This document shows positions 50,934 to 57,075 of a DNA stretch of 57,075 bases, one piece after another. The notes under the pieces were generated by a model. The model saw only the letters and a program-made list of their open reading frames with translations, was not told the origin of the DNA and did not search any database. A program made the position numbers and the translations under genes. Position 1 is the first letter of the stretch; each line of letters begins with the position of its first letter. Source of the stretch: Paludibacteraceae bacterium (GTDB lineage Bacteria; Bacteroidota; Bacteroidia; Bacteroidales; Paludibacteraceae); NCBI GenBank assembly GCA_017962085.1, contig JAGCWA010000031.1, positions 1 to 57,075 of the forward strand. Reading direction: 5' to 3'.

Positions 50934-51236
50934 TCACGCTGCAGAGAAGATATCGATTCCATTATTTCCAATTTGTTTGCGGAAAAAGGGGCTTAGATTT
51001 TTGTGATCACATATTAGGTCAACCTTACAACCGAGCAGTTCTTCCAAAAACTGTGCGGCAGCTATGGCATTGTAGAATGACTTTGGCATTTTCACAAACA
51101 AGTCCACATCGCTCTCCTCAGTATGGGTGTTCTTTGCCACACTACCGAAAAGCCTCATAGAAGTAATGCCAAAATGGTTTTTTAATACATCGGCACTACT
51201 CTTAAGCAGATTTATATATTCAAGTTGCGACTTCAT
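50934..51236 (-). CDS. MNT-type nucleotidyltransferase domain protein
   Basis: 100 residues from ATG 51236 (upstream in-frame residues overlap parE and lack homology). The minimal nucleotidyltransferase signature is complete: RLFGSVAKNTHTEESDVDLF (Gly-Ser and Asp-x-Asp) and a later Asp in CKVDLICDHKNLSPFF. In MntA-HepT modules this protein AMPylates a HEPN toxin, but no HEPN gene is adjacent. Here its neighbours are ParE and ParD. The region is AT-rich. Confidence 0.8.
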   Translation of the reverse strand: MKSQLEYINLLKSSADVLKNHFGITSMRLFGSVAKNTHTEESDVDLFVKMPKSFYNAIAAAQFLEELLGCKVDLICDHKNLSPFFRKQIGNNGIDIFSAA

Positions 51237-51321
51237 TTTCCAAATAAGATGCAATGAAAGACATTCTAATATGCGAGAACAAGAAAATTTGTTACAGAAA
51301 ATTACGAATCTATGTTTGGAC

Positions 51322-51621
51322 TTATGCAAATTTACTTTGTATATCCATTTTTTCATGCAATACCCTAATAACTAAAATATTATTATTCTGCATTTTACGA
51401 TAGAAAATCAGATGTTTTCGAAAATGATGTCCAAATATTCCGCTTTTTATTTCCGAATATTCTCTATCGATTATTGGATTCCTCTCCGCTATACGACCAA
51501 TCTCCTCAATCAACCCAAAGTAATATTCATCGGCTTGCCTTTCCGACCATTTCTCATACGTATATTTCCATATTGAATCCAAATCGGACACAGCCATGTT
51601 TGTAAGACGCCAATTACCCAT
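51322..51621 (-). CDS. parE: RelE/ParE family toxin
   Basis: 99 residues: the N-terminal helices ([20 protein letters not shown]), [33 protein letters not shown] and [10 protein letters not shown] at the end match ParE (gyrase-type) toxins. Its start overlaps the parD stop by 8 nt, the standard antitoxin-first order. Together with parD it is a complete type II toxin-antitoxin pair. Confidence 0.88.
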   Translation of the reverse strand: MGNWRLTNMAVSDLDSIWKYTYEKWSERQADEYYFGLIEEIGRIAERNPIIDREYSEIKSGIFGHHFRKHLIFYRKMQNNNILVIRVLHEKMDIQSKFA

Positions 51622-51859
51622 TTGTCTGTTTCACTTTTAGTTCCGACAAATGTTTAACCGCATCAAAATCTTCATCGACCCCACTTTTTTCGCCTTCTTC
51701 TATGGCATTTCTTAGGGCTATCAGATTGTTTTCATGTTCTTCGAGCAAACGCAAACCCGCTCTAATCACTTCACTTGCATTATTGAATCTACCTCGCCTT
51801 ACCGAAGATGCAACAAAATTCTCGAAATATTCGCCTAATGCTATTGATGTTGTTTTCAT
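51614..51859 (-). CDS. parD: ParD-like antitoxin
   Basis: 81 residues. An N-terminal ribbon-helix-helix ([40 protein letters not shown]) binds DNA and dimerises. An acidic disordered tail ([20 protein letters not shown]) should wrap the toxin. It lies first in the operon and likely represses its own promoter at 51876-51906. Confidence 0.88.
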   Translation of the reverse strand: MKTTSIALGEYFENFVASSVRRGRFNNASEVIRAGLRLLEEHENNLIALRNAIEEGEKSGVDEDFDAVKHLSELKVKQTNG

Positions 51860-51875
51860 AACGTTTCTTTTTTTG

Positions 51876-51906
51876 CAATATTACCAAATATTAATAACAA
51901 CACAAA
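51876..51906 (-). promoter_or_regulatory. parDE promoter and possible ParD operator
   Basis: Minus strand TTTG (51906-51903), 19 bp, TAATATTG (51883-51876), one mismatch. Two AATATT palindromes separated by four bases lie in the spacer and -7 region, suitable for a ParD dimer site. Confidence 0.55.
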
Positions 51907-51947
51907 GACGAAATTCGTTTTTCTCGACTAAATTTCATGACAACTAA

Positions 51948-52271
51948 AACGTAAAACACTGATATAAAATTATATACATTATACAAAAAAAACAGATTTA
52001 CTTCCAGAATTTGCACGAATCGAAATGATACAACAATCTCTCACCTCCTAAATCAATCTCCACCAACAACCTGCGAGAAAATACGCGTCCGACAATCAGC
52101 GAACTCATTTAGAAGAGGAGGATAAAAAACCATTCCGCCAAACCCTAAAATAGTAAATCGTAAATCATTAAATAGTAAATAAATACAACTGTCCAATACG
52201 GCAAATGAAACCGTCGTGATTTTTCATCAAAAAACAGGGGCGCATTCGGTAACATTTTCACCCCGAATGCT
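51948..52271. other. Gene-free AT-rich stretch between parD and CDF gene
   Basis: No convincing gene is visible. It contains the right AT-rich repeat (52147-52188). A plus-strand TAAATTTG box just downstream (52272-52279) is a probable promoter for the CDF gene, about 35 bp before its ATG. Confidence 0.5.
52147..52188 (-). repeat. AT-rich intergenic repeat, right copy of inverted pair
   Basis: Read on the minus strand it starts TGTATTTATTTACTATTT and contains ATTTACGATTTACTATTT, as does 50061-50098 on plus. The pair brackets the TSUP, MNT, parE and parD genes. Confidence 0.6.
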
Positions 52272-52279
52272 TAAATTTG
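52272..52279 (+). promoter_or_regulatory. -7 box of the CDF transporter gene
   Basis: TAAATTTG, 34 bp before the ATG at 52314; no clear TTTG at the -33 distance. Confidence 0.5.
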
Positions 52280-52313
52280 TAGTAACACTTAACTTAAAGG
52301 AACGATATTAGCA

Positions 52314-53225
52314 ATGGAGGAACCGGTTCAGCGAACCAGGGAGAGGAAGATCACAAGGGTCACTCTGCTTGGCTCATTCGTCAATGTGTTGTTGACTGTA
52401 GCAAAAATCATAGCCGGCGTACTGGGTCACAGTGCGGCCATGATAGCGGATGGTATCCACTCTTTGTCCGACCTCATATCGGACATCGTGGTGCTCATCT
52501 GTGTCCGCATATCCTCCAAAGGAAAGGATAAGGACCATAAGTACGGTCATGGAAAGTACGAGACCATGGCCACCCTCTTCGTCAGCCTCATGCTGATCTT
52601 CGTGGCGGCGAAAATGTGCCTGACGGGCCTTAGCGCCATCATCGGCGTGGTGCAGGGGAAAGTGATCGAGGTGCCCCACACCATCGCGCTCTGGGCGGCG
52701 GTCGCCTCCATCATCGCCAAGGAACTGCTCTTCCGATACACGGCGAAGGTGGGACGGGATGTCTCCAGCCCTGTCGTCATAGCGAACGCCTGGCACCACC
52801 GGACGGACGCTCTCTCCTCCATCGGATCCGCCCTCGGCATCGGCGGCGCCATCCTCTTGGGCGACGAATGGGTGATACTCGACCCGATCGTCTGCTGCGG
52901 CATCAGCGTCGCTATCTTCGTATCCGCCATACAAATGGGCATCCCTTCCCTCAAGGAACTGCTGGAGGTGGCCCTGCCCCAGGAAATGGAGGAGGAGATG
53001 ATCGCCATCGCCTCACAGGTGGAGGGGGTGGAGAGCATACACGACTTGAAGACACGACGCAACGGCACCAGCATCATCGTGGACGCGCACGTCGTCGTAT
53101 CGCCCGACATGACCATCGTGGAGGCGCATAACATCTCCACCGAGGTGGAACGTAGCCTGCGTGAGAAGTATGGCCAGGAGATCCAAACCTCCATCCATGT
53201 GGAGCCGGACGAAGACTCTGAATAA
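52314..53225 (+). CDS. Cation diffusion facilitator (CDF) transporter
   Basis: 303 residues. Six helices fill the first ~200 residues, with the metal sites HSAAMIADGIHSLSDLISDI (helix 2) and NAWHHRTDALSSIGSALGIG (helix 5). The C-terminal cytoplasmic domain (~205-303) has VEGVESIHDLKTRRNG, IVDAHVVVSPDMTIVEAH and HVEP. The His/Asp pattern suggests Zn2+, possibly Fe2+ or Mn2+ export, driven by protons. It is a single gene between repeats and purL. Confidence 0.93.
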   Translation: MEEPVQRTRERKITRVTLLGSFVNVLLTVAKIIAGVLGHSAAMIADGIHSLSDLISDIVVLICVRISSKGKDKDHKYGHGKYETMATLFVSLMLIFVAAKMCLTGLSAIIGVVQGKVIEVPHTIALWAAVASIIAKELLFRYTAKVGRDVSSPVVIANAWHHRTDALSSIGSALGIGGAILLGDEWVILDPIVCCGISVAIFVSAIQMGIPSLKELLEVALPQEMEEEMIAIASQVEGVESIHDLKTRRNGTSIIVDAHVVVSPDMTIVEAHNISTEVERSLREKYGQEIQTSIHVEPDEDSE

Positions 53226-53256
53226 ATCGCCTCATCACCCTGAACATAAGAAAAGA

Positions 53257-53278
53257 AGCGTGCCCGCTAAGGCACGCT
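53257..53278. terminator. Hairpin between CDF and purL genes
   Basis: An 8-bp stem AGCGTGCC / GGCACGCT with a 6-base loop. No T-run on plus; a T/C-rich stretch on minus. Moderate terminator for purL. Confidence 0.55.
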
Positions 53279-53302
53279 CCCCTATCTAGTTTGCTCGAAA
53301 CA

Positions 53303-56300
53303 TCACTTCTTGTTCTCAATCCACTTACGGGCATTGACGAAGGCCTCCAACCATGGAGTCACCTCATCCACCGCCTTACGATCCTCCGGATAGTAAGCCC
53401 ATTGCCAAGGGAAGATGGCACGCTCCAAGTGTGGCATCATCGCCAAGTGGCGACCATCCTTGGAACATACACCCGCCACGTTGTACATGGATCCGTTCGG
53501 ATTGGCAGGGTAACCCTCATAGGTGTACTTAGCGATCACATTGTACTCGCTCTCCGCATAAGGGAAGTCGAACTTACCCTCGCCATGAGCCACCCAAACG
53601 CCTAACTTGCTGCCGGAGAGCGAACCGAACATCACGGAGTCGTTCTCAGGGATCGTCAGGCCCACGAAGTTAGACTCGAACTTGTGGGAGTTATTGTGCA
53701 ACATCTTATGCTTCTTCTCATGCTCAGGATAGAGCAGCTCCAATTCAGCCATCAGCTGGCAACCGTTGCAGATACCCAAGCTTAGGGTGTCCTCACGCGC
53801 ATAGAACTTCGCCAGCGTCTCCTTCGCCTTCTCGCTGTAGCGGAAACCGCCCGCCCAGCCCTTCGCTGAGCCCAACACGTCAGAGTTGGAGAATCCGCCG
53901 CAGAAGACGATCATGTTCACATCCTCCAGCGTCTCACGACCGGAAGTCAAGTCGGTCATGTGGACATCCTTCACATCGAAGCCCGCCAAGTAGAGGGAGT
54001 AAGCCATCTCACGCTCTCCGTTCGTACCCTTCTCACGGATGATGGCCGCCTTCACGCCGGAACGTCTCTTGCGGTCGGCCGTCAAGCCCATCTTGCCAAG
54101 CTTGCCGGAGAAGCTCTCGTCGAACTTGAACTGAAGCGGTTGCTTCTTGTAGTTCTCGTAACGCTCCTTGGCACATGCCTCGCCGCTCTGCTTGCAATCC
54201 AAAAGGTAAGAGGATTTGTACCACACATCACGCAACGCGTCGATGTCGAACACCTCCTTCTTGCCATCCTTCTCCACGACAATCGTACGCTCGTCGGATG
54301 GTTTGGCGATCATGGCGAAACCTACGCCAGCGTTGTGGAGGATCTTCTCCACCTCCGCCTTATGCTCCACCTGAATCAGCACGCCCGGATTCTCGGAGAA
54401 GAGGATCTTGGTCAGACTTGGTTCCGGCAAATCCTTCAGGTTCACCTTCAGACCGCCCTTCGTGTTCGCGAAGCACATCTCCAACAAGGCGGTGATCATA
54501 CCACCCTCGGAGATATCGTGGCCCGCAAGGATCAGGTTTTTGTTGATCAGTTCCTGAACCGCCTCGAAAGCATCCGCGAAGTACTCCGCATCCTTCACGG
54601 TAGGCACCGTGTCGCCCACCTTGTTCAGCGTGGCGGCCAAAGCGGAACCTCCCAGATTCAGCGCATCGTACGAGAAGTCGATATGATAGATGTAGGAATC
54701 TTTCTTGTTGATCAACACAGGGGAAACGATGCGACGCACGTCAGAGACCTCCGCACCTGCGGAGATGATCACCGTTCCTGGGGAGAAGACCTTGTCCTCA
54801 CCATACTTCTGCGTCATGGAGAGGGAATCCTTACCGGTAGGGATGTTGACGCCCAATTCGCAGGCGAAGTCGCTACAAGCCTCAACCGCCTTGTACAAGC
54901 GGGCATCCTCTCCTGGGTTCTTGCAAGGCCACATCCAGTTGGCGCTCAAGGAGACACTCTCCAAACCATCCGCCAACGGAGCCCATACGATGTTGGTCAA
55001 CGCCTCGGCGATAGCCAATACCGAACCAGCGGCAGGGTCCACCAAAGCGGCTGCCGGCGCATGTCCGATGGAGGTGGCGATACCGCTCTTTCCTCTGTAG
55101 TCCAACGCTACCGCGCCCAAGTCGTTCAAAGGCAACTGCAACTCTCCGGCACACTGCTGGTGAGCGATCTTACCCGTCACGGAGCGGTCCACCTTGTTGG
55201 TCAACCAATCCTTACAAGCCACGGACTCCAATTGGAGCACGTCATTGATATATTTTTGAATATTCTTATCGTCGGTCTGTACGGGAGCGAACTTCTCCAC
55301 CACCGTGTTATCCTTGATCACCGTGCGAGGCGGTTTACCGATCATGTAATCCAAACGGAGGTTGATCGGCTGGTCACCGTTGGCACGTTGGAAGACGAAC
55401 TGCATGTCGCCCGTCGTCTCACCCACCACGTACATCGGCGCACGCTCACGGTCGGCGATACGTTTGATCAGATCGATATCCTTATCCTTCACCAAGAAGC
55501 CCATGCGCTCCTGGCTCTCGTTACCGATGATCTCCTTGTCGGACAAGGTAGGGTCACCAATCGGCAACTTGTCCATATCGATCTTACCACCCGTCGACTC
55601 CACCAACTCGGAGAGGCAGTTCAAGTGACCGCCCGCACCATGGTCGTGGATAGATACGATCGGGTTATTGTCGGACTCCGCCAAGGTGCGGATCACGTTA
55701 GAGACACGTTTCTGCATCTCAGGGTTGGCACGTTGCACAGCGTTCAGCTCGATCGCATTGGAATATTGGCCCGTCTCCACCGAAGAGACAGCGCCACCGC
55801 CCATACCGATGCGGTAGTTATCACCACCCATCACGACCACCTTCTCGCCCGGCTCAGGCTCGCCCTTCAGGCTATCCTTCTGCTTAGCGAAGCCTACGCC
55901 ACCCGCCAACATGATGACCTTGTCGTAAGCATATTTCTTGTTGTTCTCCGCATGCTCGTAGGTGAGCAATGAACCGCAGATGAGCGGTTGACCGAACTTG
56001 TTACCGAAGTCGCTCGCACCATTCGAAGCCTTGATCAGGATCTGCTCAGGCGTCTGGTACAACCATTTGCGAGGATCCAAGACATCCTCCCAGTGGCGAC
56101 CCTTCTCCGTACGTGGATAGGAGGTCATGTAGACCGCCGTACCCGCGATAGGCAAGCTCGCCTTACCACCACCCAGACGGTCACGGATCTCACCACCCGT
56201 ACCCGTTGCCGCACCGTTGAAAGGCTCGACCGTCGTCGGGAAGTTATGCGTCTCAGCCTTCAGGGAGATGACAGACTTCATCTTCTTCACCTCGAAGAAA

Positions 56301-56992
56301 TCAGGCTTGTCGCCGCTCGCCGGAGCGAACTGCTCGATCTCAGGGCCCTCGTTGAAGGCCACGTTATCCTTATAGGCGGAAACGATCTTGTTAGGGTTCT
56401 CCGCGGAGGTCTTCTTGATCATTTGGAAGAGGGAAGACTCCTTCTCCTCGCCGTCGATGATGAAGAGACCGCCGAAGATCTTATGGCGGCAGTGCTCGGA
56501 ATTCACCTGAGAGAATCCAAACACCTCACTGTCAGTCAATTTGCGTCCTATCTTTTCGCTGACGCTATTCAAGTAGTCCATCTCCTGTTGGCTCAAGGCC
56601 AAGCCCTCCTGTTGGTTATAGGCGGCCAAGTCCTCGATGTAAACGATAGGGTCCGGTTTCTTGTCGATGGTGAAGATCGTCTGGTCCAGGCCATTGTAGA
56701 CACGTTGCAGCATCGGGTCATGTTCGGAATCCTTCCCTTTGCAGGCGAAGTACTCCTCGATACGACGGATACCCTTCAGCGCCATGTTCTGGGTGATCTC
56801 CACCGCATTAGTACTCCAAGGAGTGATCATTTCACGGCGGGGACCGATAAACCACCCCGCGATATTTTTCTCATCGACGAACTCCGCACCGGAGAAGAGC
56901 CATGTGAGCTTCTCCAAGTCCTGAGCGCCAAACTTTTGGTCCGCATCAACAGCTATATAGCCTGCGTCCGCTTTCTTGAAAAATAGAACCAT
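53303..56992 (-). CDS. purL: Phosphoribosylformylglycinamidine synthase, single chain
   Basis: 1229 residues, normal for large PurL. It converts FGAR, glutamine and ATP to FGAM in purine synthesis. The N-terminal PurS-like part is followed by the first AIRS domain (VFGFSQVNSEHCRHKIFGG, LKAETHNFPTTVEPFNGAATG) and a second one (GKDSLSMTQKYG, GHDISEGGMITALLEM). The C-terminal glutaminase has VFCGGFSNSDVLGSAKGW, nucleophile Cys in LGICNGCQLM and PHLERAIFPWQW. It has its own promoter upstream. The long antisense frames inside it are not genes. Confidence 0.96.
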   Translation of the reverse strand: MVLFFKKADAGYIAVDADQKFGAQDLEKLTWLFSGAEFVDEKNIAGWFIGPRREMITPWSTNAVEITQNMALKGIRRIEEYFACKGKDSEHDPMLQRVYNGLDQTIFTIDKKPDPIVYIEDLAAYNQQEGLALSQQEMDYLNSVSEKIGRKLTDSEVFGFSQVNSEHCRHKIFGGLFIIDGEEKESSLFQMIKKTSAENPNKIVSAYKDNVAFNEGPEIEQFAPASGDKPDFFEVKKMKSVISLKAETHNFPTTVEPFNGAATGTGGEIRDRLGGGKASLPIAGTAVYMTSYPRTEKGRHWEDVLDPRKWLYQTPEQILIKASNGASDFGNKFGQPLICGSLLTYEHAENNKKYAYDKVIMLAGGVGFAKQKDSLKGEPEPGEKVVVMGGDNYRIGMGGGAVSSVETGQYSNAIELNAVQRANPEMQKRVSNVIRTLAESDNNPIVSIHDHGAGGHLNCLSELVESTGGKIDMDKLPIGDPTLSDKEIIGNESQERMGFLVKDKDIDLIKRIADRERAPMYVVGETTGDMQFVFQRANGDQPINLRLDYMIGKPPRTVIKDNTVVEKFAPVQTDDKNIQKYINDVLQLESVACKDWLTNKVDRSVTGKIAHQQCAGELQLPLNDLGAVALDYRGKSGIATSIGHAPAAALVDPAAGSVLAIAEALTNIVWAPLADGLESVSLSANWMWPCKNPGEDARLYKAVEACSDFACELGVNIPTGKDSLSMTQKYGEDKVFSPGTVIISAGAEVSDVRRIVSPVLINKKDSYIYHIDFSYDALNLGGSALAATLNKVGDTVPTVKDAEYFADAFEAVQELINKNLILAGHDISEGGMITALLEMCFANTKGGLKVNLKDLPEPSLTKILFSENPGVLIQVEHKAEVEKILHNAGVGFAMIAKPSDERTIVVEKDGKKEVFDIDALRDVWYKSSYLLDCKQSGEACAKERYENYKKQPLQFKFDESFSGKLGKMGLTADRKRRSGVKAAIIREKGTNGEREMAYSLYLAGFDVKDVHMTDLTSGRETLEDVNMIVFCGGFSNSDVLGSAKGWAGGFRYSEKAKETLAKFYAREDTLSLGICNGCQLMAELELLYPEHEKKHKMLHNNSHKFESNFVGLTIPENDSVMFGSLSGSKLGVWVAHGEGKFDFPYAESEYNVIAKYTYEGYPANPNGSMYNVAGVCSKDGRHLAMMPHLERAIFPWQWAYYPEDRKAVDEVTPWLEAFVNARKWIENKK

Positions 56993-57034
56993 CTATGATT
57001 TAGTTTATGTATGATATCATCAATTAACTAACCG

Positions 57035-57066
57035 CGAAATTAGGTATAATTTTAGAGTTTGGCAAA
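57035..57066 (-). promoter_or_regulatory. Promoter of purL
   Basis: Minus strand TTTG (57066-57063), 20 bp, TAATTTCG (57042-57035), one mismatch to TAnnTTTG. Same arrangement and same TAATTTCGCGG string as the ABC-F promoter. I see no PurR-type or purine riboswitch signal in the 43-bp leader. Confidence 0.65.
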
Positions 57067-57075
57067 TCCAAAGGA

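Noticed and set aside
53960-55972. 670-codon open frame antisense to purL
   Set aside because: It lies wholly opposite a well-conserved gene, its translation is rich in His, Arg and Leu as expected for a shadow frame, and no promoter serves it.

Overview
This 57 kb window is ordinary-looking chromosome from a member of the Bacteroidota, most likely order Bacteroidales. Several things point there. Many genes are preceded by the Bacteroides-type promoter (TTTG or TTG about 19-20 bp before TAnnTTTG), and Shine-Dalgarno sites are mostly absent. There are type IX secretion features: a PorD-like protein, and a GH9 enzyme ending in a T9SS sorting domain. The window also has single-chain PurL, a class I fumarase, a coaBC-porD-recN gene order and many small SCGDDD-type lipoproteins. 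I do not commit to a genus. I saw no rRNA, tRNA, CRISPR array, phage or intact transposase. || Layout. 1-1.2 kb: 3' end of a repetitive secreted surface protein. 1.3-6.6 kb (minus): one operon reading paaK, tandem-ACT protein, a 40-residue symporter accessory peptide, a sodium:solute symporter, menG and an NAD-dependent epimerase. 7-8.9 kb: secreted GH9 cellulase. 8.9-10.2 kb: a non-core segment bracketed by inverted REP-like elements, holding a YtxH-like gene and a small transcript with two paralogous membrane micropeptide ORFs plus a short basic ORF. 10.4-12 kb: fumarase. 12.3-17.7 kb: poorly characterised envelope proteins and two DUF4230 proteins downstream of dnaG. 17.8-22.5 kb (minus): dnaG, small lipoproteins, comF-like and DUF4197 genes. 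|| 22.7-27.9 kb (plus): RHH protein, tadA, a GPH-type symporter, a free-standing MetH activation domain, dGTPase and a secreted Hint-domain protein. 27.9-29.6 kb (minus): ABC-F ATPase. 29.8-37.8 kb (plus): polysaccharide export pair (Wza-like, Wzz-like), coaBC, porD, recN, rnhB. 37.8-46.4 kb (minus): lipoprotein, DJ-1/PfpI, tonB-exbD-exbB, ribBA, LptF/G-type permease, START-like protein, Rid/chorismatase-like protein, ruvC, DUF4286. 46.4-50.9 kb (plus): a kinase-RapZ fusion, iron alcohol dehydrogenase, YitT and TSUP membrane proteins. 50.9-51.9 kb (minus): AT-rich MNT and ParDE toxin-antitoxin genes, bracketed with the TSUP gene by inverted AT-rich repeats. 52.3-57 kb: CDF cation transporter and purL. 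|| The best candidate for something undescribed is the micro-ORF transcript at 9560-9994. It has an excellent promoter, two duplicated hydrophobic peptides of 26 and 28 residues, a 19-residue basic ORF and a strong terminator. Other points of interest are the 40-residue symporter peptide, the Hint protein lacking its terminal His-Asn, the kinase-RapZ fusion, and the repeat-bracketed modules.
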